A stretch of 64,000 bases of DNA from Bacteroides ndongoniae (GCF_900108345.1 NZ_FNVV01000014.1:1116001-1180000); one strand, 5' to 3'; counted from the first letter of the stretch, positions 48,521 through 57,241 are shown. Program-made: numbers and translations. Notes: generated by a model from the sequence alone, not told the origin.

Positions 48521-51500
48521 TTATAATGTGAATTTTAAACCGAAATTAATACGTTTTACCGTCGGATAAGCACCTTGCGAAGCCCAACCGGTACCGGCAA
48601 AGTTCGATTCACGGTCATCGGGCATACGAGTCCATACCCAAAGGTTATTACCGTTGACGTACAACTTCAGATTGGAAAGTCCCAGACTCTTTACCCAACC
48701 GCTAGTAAAGGTATAAGCTAACTCAATATTCTTCAAGCGGATGTAAGAACCGTCATAAAAGTAACGGGCAGCATCATAATAGCCGTTGGTAGTAGAGCCA
48801 AAACGCGGCATCGGTACATCAGGATTCGTATTGTACTTGGTCCAACGAGAGCCTTCGTCGTAGGCGATCAATTGTTTTTGACCGAAAGTGGAAAATACGA
48901 CCTGACGAGTTACATTATTTACGCCATAGAACTGAACAAAGAAACTCCAACCCTTCCAGTCAAAACCCAAAGAAGCACTGTATGTATTCTGCGGACTGCC
49001 GGAGTATCCGTAAGGAATCTGGTCATAAGAGTTAATAATACCATCGCCATTGTAATCAAGGATATAATAGGTACCCGGTAACTTCTGGTCATCATTCGAC
49101 TCGAAAGCTGTACTTCCGTATACATCATCCATCGTCTGTGTATAACCATGATCGACATAAGTATGTGTTTGGCCTATCTGCTTACCAGCATCCTTCTGAT
49201 AATCGGGAAGCAATTCAGGGTCATCTGCATCAATCACCTCGTTCACTGCATGAGTCATATTCATGTTAGCCCACAAATGTAAACCGTTCTTCAAGGTCTT
49301 GTTGACGCGAAGCTCTAACTCGTAGCCACGGTTCTTCACCTTACCCATGTTCACCCAAGGAGCTGTAATGGTACCACCGAAGTAGGAAGGCATAGCACGG
49401 TCAGCACCACTGATCAAGATATCTGTACGCTTGTCTCTGAATATTTCCACATTACCAGCTAACAAACCGCCTAAGAATGAGTAATCGATACCAAAATTAA
49501 ACTTACGGACAACTTCCCAGTGAATGTCTGCATTACCAACTGTAGTCTGACTATAGAATGAATAGGGACTATCTACATTATATAAACCAGTTTTAATGTT
49601 ACCACCCATTGACCACTGGTCCATATAGAGCCAACGGCGAGAAGTATCCCATTCGCTACCAATCACGTCATTACCAATTTCACCATACGATGCTCTCAGC
49701 TTCAACATGTCAAGGAACTTCAGACCTTTCATAAACTTCTCTTCACTGATCATCCAGCCAAGAGCTCCCGAATTAAAGAATACAAAGCGATTGTCGGCAC
49801 TAAACTTATCAGATCCATTGTAAGCACCGTTGTATTCCAGGAAGTATTTGTCAGCATAGTTGTAAGTGACACGGAAAGCCCAGTCTTCACGATAGTTGGG
49901 AACAATACTACCACGAGCACGTTCCTGACGGCTAAATAATCCCATCGCGCCTACATTATGTTTGCCAAATGTGTTGTTGTAATCGATCTGGGCTGAGTAA
50001 TAAAGATGACGTTCAGTTGCACTGTTATCTATAGAACCACCTTCAGTTACCCAGTTGATTTGTTCGTGGAAATCAAAATTATGGCTACCTTGACTGGGGT
50101 TGTAACTAACAGCACCCGTATCCGGATCAATATATTTATATAAAGCCTGATCCGTAGAATTCACGCCACGATTCTGTTCATAAAATACATTATCCCAAGA
50201 AACCGAAGCTTTAGCACTTAAACCTTTCAACAAAAAGTCTAATTTCTGTTCCAACGTAAAGTCCGTAGTCAAACGGGTTGTAGTACGGGTATTCTGTCCG
50301 GCCAAAGCCAACTGGGCAACTGAGTTGTTGGCATTGTTAATAGGATCATAACCCCAAGTGCCATCTGAGTATTTGGGATAAAACACATTAGGAGGAGTGG
50401 TATAGGCACTACCCCAAATGTTGTACTCGTAAGCAGTACGCGGTCCCATTTTCACGCCATGTGAACCTGAAAGATTTGTTTTCAGCAAAGTTGTTTTAGT
50501 CAACTGAAAATCAAGGTTACTACGCATATTCACACGATTATAGCCATAAGTAGTCTGATAACCACGGCCATTATCATATTCTTTAAACAAGTCACCTTCG
50601 TGTTGATAGTCAATGGCTGCATAATATTTCACAAAGCGTGTACCACCACTGACACTGACATTTGCATTTTCTGAAAAAGCATAATCTTTAAACATCCAAT
50701 CTGCCCAGTCGATATTGGGGTAACGCTCTGCTTCAGCCTGATTGGCCGGATAACGGTACTTGTCGATTTGTTCCTGTGGCATCATGTACATCCAAGAATC
50801 CGGAGTCAAACCTAATTCATATTCCACCGCATCATTACGAAGCTGAAGTGCATCATACGAATCTAACTTATTAGGTAGCTTTGAAGGCATTTTCAAGGCC
50901 ATACTACCGCTAACATTAATAGTAGCCTTACCCTCTTTACCACGCTTTGTTGTAATAAGAATTACGCCGTTAGCACCCTTTACACCATAAACGGCTGTAG
51001 CAGAAGCATCCTTTAATACAGAAATTGACTCTACAGAATTCACATCAATACCGCTCATAGGACGTTCGATACCATCTACTAAGATCAATGGTGAACTATT
51101 ATTCCAAGAACTGGCACCACGAATAACAATTTGAGGATCTTCTTCGCCCGGCATACCAGTAGAAGCTGTTGTAATAACGCCCGGTAAATTACCAGTCAGT
51201 GCAGAGCCCAAATCAGATACACCACCAGCACGTTCAAGTACCTTAGCAGAGGTTTGTGTAATAGCACCTACCACCGAAGCCTTTTTCTGTTGACCATAAC
51301 CTACAACAACAACTTCTTCCAGTTGCTGAGAATCATCCACCAAGGTTACCTTTATTAATTTAGTAGGAGTAGCTTTCACCTCTTGTGATTTCATACCAAC
51401 AAACGATACCACAAGAATTGCATTTTCATTGGGCACGGTCAACACAAAATTACCGTCTATATCTGAAATCGTACCTATTGATGTATTACCTTTAACCACG

Positions 51501-51649
51501 ACCGAAGCACCAATGACCGTTTCACCTGTACTGTCAAATACAGTACCTTTTACCGTTATTCCTTTTTGAGCTGATACTGTCAAACAACTGAAAAGCATCA
51601 AAAGGAACAGGTAAGGAATTTTTTGAATTTTCAATCTTACATTTTTCAT
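48521..51649 (-). CDS. susC: SusC-family TonB-dependent transporter, pair 1
   Basis: About 1042 residues from the ATG at 51649 (a further in-frame ATG at 51655). In order: signal peptide, CarboxypepD_reg-like domain (about 30-110, 'VKGTVFDSTGETVIGASVVVKG' type repeat start), TonB-box region EEVVVVGYG, plug domain (PLILVDGIERPMSG, AVYGVKGANGVILITTKRG) and the outer-membrane barrel ending KRINFGLKFTL. It is the first gene of the six-gene uptake unit. The predicted promoter lies about 230 bp upstream, so the mRNA has a long leader. Confidence 0.95.
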   Translation of the reverse strand: MKNVRLKIQKIPYLFLLMLFSCLTVSAQKGITVKGTVFDSTGETVIGASVVVKGNTSIGTISDIDGNFVLTVPNENAILVVSFVGMKSQEVKATPTKLIKVTLVDDSQQLEEVVVVGYGQQKKASVVGAITQTSAKVLERAGGVSDLGSALTGNLPGVITTASTGMPGEEDPQIVIRGASSWNNSSPLILVDGIERPMSGIDVNSVESISVLKDASATAVYGVKGANGVILITTKRGKEGKATINVSGSMALKMPSKLPNKLDSYDALQLRNDAVEYELGLTPDSWMYMMPQEQIDKYRYPANQAEAERYPNIDWADWMFKDYAFSENANVSVSGGTRFVKYYAAIDYQHEGDLFKEYDNGRGYQTTYGYNRVNMRSNLDFQLTKTTLLKTNLSGSHGVKMGPRTAYEYNIWGSAYTTPPNVFYPKYSDGTWGYDPINNANNSVAQLALAGQNTRTTTRLTTDFTLEQKLDFLLKGLSAKASVSWDNVFYEQNRGVNSTDQALYKYIDPDTGAVSYNPSQGSHNFDFHEQINWVTEGGSIDNSATERHLYYSAQIDYNNTFGKHNVGAMGLFSRQERARGSIVPNYREDWAFRVTYNYADKYFLEYNGAYNGSDKFSADNRFVFFNSGALGWMISEEKFMKGLKFLDMLKLRASYGEIGNDVIGSEWDTSRRWLYMDQWSMGGNIKTGLYNVDSPYSFYSQTTVGNADIHWEVVRKFNFGIDYSFLGGLLAGNVEIFRDKRTDILISGADRAMPSYFGGTITAPWVNMGKVKNRGYELELRVNKTLKNGLHLWANMNMTHAVNEVIDADDPELLPDYQKDAGKQIGQTHTYVDHGYTQTMDDVYGSTAFESNDDQKLPGTYYILDYNGDGIINSYDQIPYGYSGSPQNTYSASLGFDWKGWSFFVQFYGVNNVTRQVVFSTFGQKQLIAYDEGSRWTKYNTNPDVPMPRFGSTTNGYYDAARYFYDGSYIRLKNIELAYTFTSGWVKSLGLSNLKLYVNGNNLWVWTRMPDDRESNFAGTGWASQGAYPTVKRINFGLKFTL

Positions 51650-51878
51650 TACCATTAGTTTAAGATGTTAATAATACATTCTCATTTTTCTACAGCTATT
51701 ATTTACCAACAGCATACTAACCATCATCATAGTGTTTTCCCATAATCACATTGTTATTGCTAATACTACATATAATTAAAAAAATCACATAAAAAGTTGA
51801 TCTAAATATGAAAAATGATCTTATTAATACTTCTATTAAAAGCCACTTTCCGGTCTACATAGAACTCTTTTTCTGCCA

Positions 51879-51943
51879 CAAATCTATTAAATGATTTTTA
51901 AACGATTATTCACGCTTGTTACATCTTCTTTCATGTACGTTAC
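51879..51943 (-). promoter_or_regulatory. HTCS-type promoter of the susCD unit
   Basis: The + strand shows TTGTTAC at 51916-51922 and ACGTTAC at 51937-51943, 21 bp apart. TAGATTTG on the - strand (51879-51886), a TAnnTTTG match, lies 29 bp downstream. This is the same arrangement as at the three catabolic units. The leader to the susC ATG at 51649 would be about 220 nt. Confidence 0.72.
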
Positions 51944-51977
51944 ATTACATTTTTCGTCATAAATCATTTTTTTGATT

Positions 51978-52159
51978 ATGTAACATTATTATTAGATTAC
52001 GTAACGTTACAAAACACAACTATCTGTATATTAATATTTTACAAAAATCATTTTTGAAGCTGTAGAGATGCCACAAAAGTCCAGATTTTAACGACATACA
52101 AAAAAGTGTAGCGGCAAACGGAAATGTGAAAATGTAACGTACAGAAAAACAAATGTAAC
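51978..52159. promoter_or_regulatory. Two additional operator-like GTWAC pairs upstream of susC
   Basis: ATGTAAC at 51978-51984 with ACGTAAC at 51999-52005, and ATGTAAC at 52132-52138 with ATGTAAC at 52153-52159: both pairs have the 21-bp start-to-start spacing of the promoter operators. Neither has a TAnnTTTG box at 29-30 bp. They could be auxiliary activator sites for the susCD promoter. Confidence 0.5.
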
Positions 52160-52286
52160 GTATGTGCAAATATGAAGGAAACAAAATTATCCGTTCCCGA
52201 GGAGTAGCTGCAAGCATTGAATAAGCAAAAAGATAAAAGGGGGAGAAAATCGAAACTAAACAGACAAACAATACAAATATAGAATG

Positions 52287-52376
52287 CAAGTGTCGCTCGC
52301 GAGCCACACTTGCACGGCTCGCGAGCGACACTTGTTCCGTTCGTGAACAATACTTGTTGTTCAGCGCAACGTTACA
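52287..52376. repeat. 22-bp-period array containing a perfect 19-bp inverted repeat
   Basis: Units starting at 52295, 52317 and 52339 each carry a 10-bp palindrome (GCTCGCGAGC twice, then GTTCGTGAAC) followed by a CACTTG-like anchor; a degenerate fourth unit starts at 52361. Because the first two units are near-identical, 52287-52305 and 52316-52334 form a perfect 19-bp inverted repeat with a 10-nt loop. The G+C content is strikingly higher than in the AT-rich surroundings. Confidence 0.8.
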
Positions 52377-52448
52377 TGTCACCCACAATAAGATTGATTA
52401 TTATAGAATCGGGAATTAACATCTAAGCCGATTTGGCTTATATAGATA

Positions 52449-52492
52449 GTTACGTTTACCAAGTGGCACTTGGCAAACGTAACATAGCTTTT
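52449..52492 (+). terminator. Terminator-like hairpin with T-run on the + strand
   Basis: A 9-bp outer stem (GTTACGTTT with AAACGTAAC), one mismatch and an inner CCAAG/CTTGG stem span 52449-52483, followed by ATAGC and six T. The T-run is on the + strand, although the genes on both sides are on the - strand. It could end a + strand non-coding transcript, or be an operator; its function for the TrkA-like gene (stop at 52519) is doubtful because there is no T-run on that side. Confidence 0.45.
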
Positions 52493-52518
52493 TTGAAAAA
52501 AGTTCTAAAAGGAAAGAA

Positions 52519-53208
52519 TTATTTCAAGGCCTTCCAGAATTTTCGGAAATCGTGGTAACGGCCATAGCAAACCAGCTGATCGCCTTCCTGAACTTGCTCT
52601 TTGTCGAAAGCTCCTTCGACTACAGTACGTTCAACAAACGATATGTCGAGAGCATTCTTCTGAGTCCCGGCACGCTTCAAAGCCAGAAGTTGCAAATGGA
52701 ACTCTGAGTCCAGTTTCAGTTCGCTTACATAATATCCCACCAGACGGGAAGGTGCGGTGAACTTTACAACATAGTATTCCGAATCTATCTGGAAAGTCTC
52801 CATATCGGCTCCAAACTCAAGCATACGAACCAACGAACGGGCAGCATCGGCTTCGGGAGTAAGAATGCGTTCCAATCCGAAAGCTTCGAGTATGGCACGA
52901 TGAACCGAATCGATGGCACGGGCATAGATGCGCTTTACTTTCTTCTGCTTCAGCAACGCTACCGTACGGATGGAAACTCCCAAATTCTTTCCTACGGAAA
53001 CGATCACAACATCGACCGTATTGAGCGGAAGAACGGAAAGAGCCTGCTCGTCGGTTGCGTCGATGACAAAAGTAGCTGCAATCTTATCCTTCAGACAGTC
53101 TGCCCTACTGGCATTAATATCTGCACCTATCACCTCGTGTCCCAAAGCTGAAAGTTCTTCAGCAAGTACACTACCGTAATTGTTTAAACCGATAACAATA
53201 TATTTCAT
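52519..53208 (-). CDS. TrkA/KtrA-type RCK potassium channel regulator
   Basis: A 229-residue cytoplasmic protein. The N-terminal half is a Rossmann-type RCK domain (VIGLNNYGSVLAEEL, then the acidic end of strand 2 at IGADIN and IDATDEQAL); the C-terminal half (about 140-225) is the TrkA-C domain. It would bind a nucleotide such as NAD or ATP and gate a TrkH/KtrB potassium channel. No channel gene is in the window. The glycine loop is GxxxxG rather than GxGxxG, which is common in KtrA-like proteins. It lies 18 bp after the META gene and may be co-transcribed. Confidence 0.88.
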   Translation of the reverse strand: MKYIVIGLNNYGSVLAEELSALGHEVIGADINASRADCLKDKIAATFVIDATDEQALSVLPLNTVDVVIVSVGKNLGVSIRTVALLKQKKVKRIYARAIDSVHRAILEAFGLERILTPEADAARSLVRMLEFGADMETFQIDSEYYVVKFTAPSRLVGYYVSELKLDSEFHLQLLALKRAGTQKNALDISFVERTVVEGAFDKEQVQEGDQLVCYGRYHDFRKFWKALK

Positions 53209-53226
53209 AATGCTGAATGGGAGAAA

Positions 53227-54024
53227 TTACTCCTTCGTCAGTACCAAAACCAGCGTATTTTCTGCATTGTAGAGACCTACGCCGCCGTTGGCCAACTTAC
53301 CAAAGGAACGAACAGAATTCAATGCCTTAAGAATGCTGCTTTCGATTTCCATATCCGGACATGCCATCATGGTACTGATAACTTGCGGGAAAGACACTGC
53401 TGCAGAATTTGCATCCTCGGTCTGAATACCTCCGTTAATGACATTGCAACCAGCATTTCCGTGCAGACGCTTTTCTGCCACGTTGAATTCAAGGAAAGGT
53501 TTATTCTCCAGACTGTCGGGAACAGCTACTCCGCTTACTTCACTGATGAGCCACTTACCGGACAAATCGTTCAGCGTCACCGTCGCCGGCCGTTTCTGCA
53601 ATACTGCAATAGGGCGTTTGGACGAACCGCACAAGGCTATCTGATCATCGCCCAGCTTCTTATACTTTTTCACTTGCGACAGGGCTGCCAAGACATTTTT
53701 TTCGACAGTCATGTCAGGACACATCATACGCGTACTTCCCAAAGCTCCCAAATCGATAGTACCCGGCTTAGCATTTACATCGAAACGGCCAGTCATACGG
53801 TTACATCCGCTGTTGCCATACACTGTTCCCTGCGCAACATCGAAACCGATGAAAGGAAACGCCTGACCCGGTGCCGGAACCACTGCCGCACCATTCAGTT
53901 CAATGATATTCCACTCTCCACTGATGTCGGCTACAGTTGCCGCATTTTTTGTCGATGCACAAGACGAAGCAATCACCATCGTTAATACCATACATAAAGA
54001 AACAAAAACATTTTTCATCATCAT
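53227..54024 (-). CDS. Lipoprotein with two META (HslJ-like) domains
   Basis: A 265-residue lipoprotein; three consecutive ATG codons occur at 54024, 54021 and 54018, and the lipobox is IASSC. Two tandem META/DUF306 domains (about 33-140 and 150-260) each carry the family pattern: 'SGEWNIIELNG', 'GNSGCNRMTGRF', 'TRMMCPDM' and, in the second copy, 'GNAGCNVINGG', 'TMMACPDM'. Single-domain relatives such as HslJ are linked to stress or antibiotic tolerance, but the molecular role is unknown. The second repeat is more divergent, as expected of an old internal duplication. Confidence 0.88.
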   Translation of the reverse strand: MMMKNVFVSLCMVLTMVIASSCASTKNAATVADISGEWNIIELNGAAVVPAPGQAFPFIGFDVAQGTVYGNSGCNRMTGRFDVNAKPGTIDLGALGSTRMMCPDMTVEKNVLAALSQVKKYKKLGDDQIALCGSSKRPIAVLQKRPATVTLNDLSGKWLISEVSGVAVPDSLENKPFLEFNVAEKRLHGNAGCNVINGGIQTEDANSAAVSFPQVISTMMACPDMEIESSILKALNSVRSFGKLANGGVGLYNAENTLVLVLTKE

Positions 54025-54125
54025 TCGTTATTATTTAAGTTTTAAGTTAATAAATCCATCACCTAATCTTCTGAAAGACAGAAAGACGTTAGTGAAAGCA
54101 TATCACAACCACATGAATTCATGGG

Positions 54126-54133
54126 CAAATATA
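54126..54133 (-). promoter_or_regulatory. Probable -7 box for the META/TrkA-like pair
   Basis: TATATTTG on the - strand is a perfect TAnnTTTG match, about 100 bp before the META start. A -33 TTTG at 19-21 bp is not clear (GTTG at about 21 bp). Confidence 0.45.
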
Positions 54134-54252
54134 AACTATATTCCTTATTAAACACAACAAAATAACCAGAAAAGAAACAGAATGTTCAAGAACAGGGCTA
54201 AATTCTCCCAAGTATTTAGCACGATTTTAATGCTTATGTGAGAATTAACCCG

Positions 54253-54260
54253 TATATTTG
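54253..54260 (+). promoter_or_regulatory. Probable -7 box for carboxynorspermidine synthase
   Basis: TATATTTG on the + strand, about 55 bp before the ATG at 54316. No clean -33 box is visible at the expected distance, so the call rests on the -7 box and position. Confidence 0.5.
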
Positions 54261-54315
54261 CTCAAAATTACTTTAAAAGGAATTTATTTCGTAACCTTAT
54301 TAATATAACAAGAAA

Positions 54316-55509
54316 ATGGGTAAAGTTCTTATTATTGGTGCAGGCGGTGTAGGTACCGTTGTTGCCCACAAAGTGGCTCAAAATCCTGATGTATTCACCG
54401 AAATCATGATTGCCAGCCGCACCAAATCAAAATGCGATGCAGTAGTAAAAGCAATCGGTAACCCTAACATCCAAACCGCTCAGGTGGATGCAGACAACGT
54501 AGACGAACTGGTGGCACTGTTCAACAGCTTCAAGCCGGAAATCGTTATCAACGTGGCCCTTCCCTATCAGGATCTTACCATCATGGAAGCCTGCCTGAAA
54601 ACCGGAGTAAACTATCTGGATACTGCCAACTACGAACCGAAGGACGTGGCCCACTTCGAATATAGCTGGCAATGGGCTTACAAGAAACGCTTCGAGGATG
54701 CCGGTCTGACCGCTATCCTGGGATGTGGTTTCGACCCGGGTGTCAGTGGTGTCTATACAGCCTATGCAGCCAAGCATCATTTCGACGAAATACAGTATCT
54801 GGACATTGTCGATTGCAACGCCGGTAATCACCATAAAGCTTTTGCGACTAACTTCAATCCCGAAATCAACATCCGCGAAATCACACAGAACGGACGTTAT
54901 TATGAAAACGGCCAGTGGATAACTACCCAACCGATGGAAATCCACAAAGACCTGACTTATCCTAACATCGGTCCGCGCGATTCTTACTTGCTCTATCACG
55001 AAGAGCTGGAATCACTGGTAAAGAATTTCCCCACCATCAAACGGGCACGCTTCTGGATGACTTTCGGACAGGAATACCTGACACACTTGCGCGTTATCCA
55101 AAACATCGGTATGGCTCGTATCGACGAAGTGGAATACAACGGCGTAAAAATCGTTCCGCTCCAATTCCTGAAGGCTGTATTGCCTAACCCGCAGGATCTG
55201 GGCGAGAATTACGAAGGCGAAACCTCTATCGGATGCCGCATCCGCGGACTGAAAGACGGAAAAGAACGCACCTACTACGTATACAATAACTGCAGCCATC
55301 AGGCAGCCTATAAGGAAACCGGTATGCAGGGAGTGAGCTACACCACTGGCGTTCCGGCCATGATCGGAGCCATGATGTTCCTGAAAGGCATCTGGAAAAA
55401 GCCGGGAGTATGGAACGTAGAGGAATTCGATCCGGATCCGTTCATGGAGCAGCTTAACAAGCAGGGACTGCCCTGGCACGAAGTATTCGACGGCGATCTG
55501 GAACTCTGA
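54316..55509 (+). CDS. Carboxynorspermidine synthase (saccharopine dehydrogenase family)
   Basis: A 397-residue cytoplasmic enzyme. The N-terminal Rossmann fold has VLIIGAGGVGTVVAHK; the central part has the family blocks 'INVALPYQDLTIMEACLKTGVNYLDTANYE' (partly) and 'GCGFDPGVSGVYTAYA'. Its length and these blocks fit carboxynorspermidine/carboxyspermidine dehydrogenase, which condenses aspartate semialdehyde with a diamine using NADPH in the alternative spermidine pathway of Bacteroides. A lysine-pathway saccharopine dehydrogenase is the other possibility, but less likely in this genus. It is followed by bcp and recA, a usual Bacteroides neighbourhood. Confidence 0.85.
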   Translation: MGKVLIIGAGGVGTVVAHKVAQNPDVFTEIMIASRTKSKCDAVVKAIGNPNIQTAQVDADNVDELVALFNSFKPEIVINVALPYQDLTIMEACLKTGVNYLDTANYEPKDVAHFEYSWQWAYKKRFEDAGLTAILGCGFDPGVSGVYTAYAAKHHFDEIQYLDIVDCNAGNHHKAFATNFNPEINIREITQNGRYYENGQWITTQPMEIHKDLTYPNIGPRDSYLLYHEELESLVKNFPTIKRARFWMTFGQEYLTHLRVIQNIGMARIDEVEYNGVKIVPLQFLKAVLPNPQDLGENYEGETSIGCRIRGLKDGKERTYYVYNNCSHQAAYKETGMQGVSYTTGVPAMIGAMMFLKGIWKKPGVWNVEEFDPDPFMEQLNKQGLPWHEVFDGDLEL

Positions 55510-55510
55510 G

Positions 55511-55614
55511 TTTGTAAGTTTATGAGTTTTTGAGTTTCTAAGTTTGTAAGTTATAAGCTTTTGAATTGAAATAAAGCAATAACCAATAAACTTACAAACT
55601 CAAAAACTAAAGAA
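55511..55614. repeat. 8-bp-period repeat with inverted partner between the synthase gene and bcp
   Basis: Five contiguous 8-bp units of form TTTnTRAG run from 55511 to 55550. Three complementary 8-mers follow at 55591-55614 (CTTACAAA, CTCAAAAA, CTAAAGAA), so the transcript can fold into a long AT-rich hairpin in more than one register. It starts right after the synthase stop codon and may act as a terminator or mRNA 3' end structure. Confidence 0.65.
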
Positions 55615-55653
55615 CTGCATACTTATATTATTAACCATTAATCATTATCCCGC

Positions 55654-56106
55654 ATGAACGTAGGAGACAAAGCACCCGAACTGCTGGGTGTAAACGAAAA
55701 AGGCGAAGAAATCCGTCTCAGCAACTATAAAGGCAAGAAGATTGTACTCTACTTCTACCCTAAAGACAGTACTTCGGGCTGTACGGCTCAGGCATGTAAC
55801 CTGCGCGACAATTACAGCGAATTGCGTCAGGCCGGATACGAAGTGATAGGAGTAAGCGTAGACAGCGCCAAATCGCATCAGAAATTCATCGAAAAAAATG
55901 CGCTTCCGTTTACGCTGATTACCGATACCGACAAAAAACTGGTAGAAGAATTCGGAGTATGGGGAGAAAAAAGCATGTACGGGCGTAAATACATGGGAAC
56001 GTTTCGCACTACCTTCCTGATTAACGAAGAAGGGGTGATAGAACGCATCATCGGCCCTAAAGAGGTAAAAACCAAGGAACATGCCAAACAGATTCTTGGA
56101 GAATAA
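55654..56106 (+). CDS. bcp: Thioredoxin-dependent peroxiredoxin, BCP/PrxQ type
   Basis: A 150-residue cytoplasmic peroxiredoxin. The active-site motif YPKDSTSGCTAQAC contains the peroxidatic Cys43 and a second Cys48 placed as the resolving residue of the atypical two-Cys PrxQ class. It reduces hydrogen and organic peroxides with thioredoxin. Length is normal. It lies 45 bp before recA on the same strand. Confidence 0.94.
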   Translation: MNVGDKAPELLGVNEKGEEIRLSNYKGKKIVLYFYPKDSTSGCTAQACNLRDNYSELRQAGYEVIGVSVDSAKSHQKFIEKNALPFTLITDTDKKLVEEFGVWGEKSMYGRKYMGTFRTTFLINEEGVIERIIGPKEVKTKEHAKQILGE

Positions 56107-56151
56107 CAACCTTGAGGCTACTTAATTATCCAACTATCAAAAAAACAGCTT

Positions 56152-57195
56152 ATGGCAAAAAAAGACGAACTTAATTTTGACGAGAATGGTACAGCTCCAC
56201 AGGCTTCCAGCGAAAAGCTGAAAGCATTGCAAGCTGCCATGGACAAAATAGAAAAAAGCTTCGGAAAAGGCTCAATCATGAGAATGGGAGGCGAAGAAAT
56301 CGAGCCGATCGACGTGATTCCTACCGGCTCCATCGGCCTGAATGCCGCTTTGGGGGTAGGTGGTTATCCACGTGGACGTATCATCGAAATCTATGGTCCG
56401 GAATCTTCCGGTAAAACAACGCTTGCCATCCATGCCATCGCCGAAGCACAAAAAGCGGGCGGTATCGCTGCATTCATCGATGCCGAACATGCATTCGACC
56501 GCTTCTATGCGGCCAAATTGGGAGTAGATATCGACAACCTGCTCATCTCGCAGCCCGACAATGGAGAACAGGCGCTGGAAATAGCCGACCAGCTGATTCA
56601 TTCATCAGCCATCGACATCATCGTTATTGACTCTGTAGCCGCACTGACCCCGAAAGCTGAAATAGAAGGCGACATGGGAGACAACAAAGTGGGACTTCAG
56701 GCACGTCTGATGTCGCAAGCCCTGCGCAAACTGACGTCTGCTATCAGCAAAACACGTACCTGCTGTATCTTCATCAACCAATTGCGTGAAAAAATCGGAG
56801 TAATGTTTGGCAATCCTGAAACGACTACAGGTGGTAACGCACTGAAATTCTATGCTTCGGTACGTATCGACATCCGCCCCGGACAAGCCATCAAGAACGG
56901 AGAAGAAATCTTAGGCAAGCAGACCAAAGTGAAGGTTGTCAAGAACAAAGTGGCTCCTCCCTTCCGCAAAGCAGAGTTCGACATCATGTTTGGCGAGGGT
57001 GTGTCGCGTGCAGGCGAAATCATTGACTTGGGTGCCGAACTGGGCATCATCAAGAAAAGCGGTTCCTGGTTCAGCTACAACGATACCAAGCTGGCACAAG
57101 GACGCGATGCGGCCAAGCAAGTCATCATGGACAATCCTGAACTGGCAGAAGAACTGGAAGGACTTATCTTTGCCGAACTGAAAAAAGAGAAATAA
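56152..57195 (+). CDS. recA: Recombinase RecA
   Basis: A 347-residue RecA of full length. It forms ATP-dependent filaments on single-stranded DNA for homologous recombination and triggers LexA cleavage. Visible are the Walker A motif GPESSGKTT, Walker B IIVIDSVAAL, and the L2 DNA-binding loop MFGNPETTTGGNALKFYAS. The start at 56152 gives the usual Bacteroidetes N-terminus rich in charged residues. A strong hairpin follows the stop. Confidence 0.98.
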   Translation: MAKKDELNFDENGTAPQASSEKLKALQAAMDKIEKSFGKGSIMRMGGEEIEPIDVIPTGSIGLNAALGVGGYPRGRIIEIYGPESSGKTTLAIHAIAEAQKAGGIAAFIDAEHAFDRFYAAKLGVDIDNLLISQPDNGEQALEIADQLIHSSAIDIIVIDSVAALTPKAEIEGDMGDNKVGLQARLMSQALRKLTSAISKTRTCCIFINQLREKIGVMFGNPETTTGGNALKFYASVRIDIRPGQAIKNGEEILGKQTKVKVVKNKVAPPFRKAEFDIMFGEGVSRAGEIIDLGAELGIIKKSGSWFSYNDTKLAQGRDAAKQVIMDNPELAEELEGLIFAELKKEK

Positions 57196-57241
57196 AAGCT
57201 TCTCTTCAGCCTTTTCGGCTATCATATAGAGATAATAAATA

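Larger units (their letters stand above)
51656..52518. other. 863-bp non-coding control region upstream of the first susC
   Basis: No protein gene is supported; the two - strand frames here have no recognisable domain. The region contains the susC promoter and operator (51879-51943), two further GTWAC pairs at 21-bp spacing (51978/51999 and 52132/52153), possible extra -7 boxes on the - strand (52182-52189 and 52274-52281), a 22-bp repeat array with a perfect 19-bp inverted repeat (52287-52376), and a hairpin followed by T6 on the + strand (52449-52492). Confidence 0.7.

Noticed and set aside
52020..52388. Overlapping - strand open frames (122 and 100 codons) upstream of susC
   Set aside because: Composition is Phe/Cys/Ser-rich with no domain. 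The frames run through the 22-bp array, inverted repeat and operator-like pairs, so they are chance frames in control DNA.
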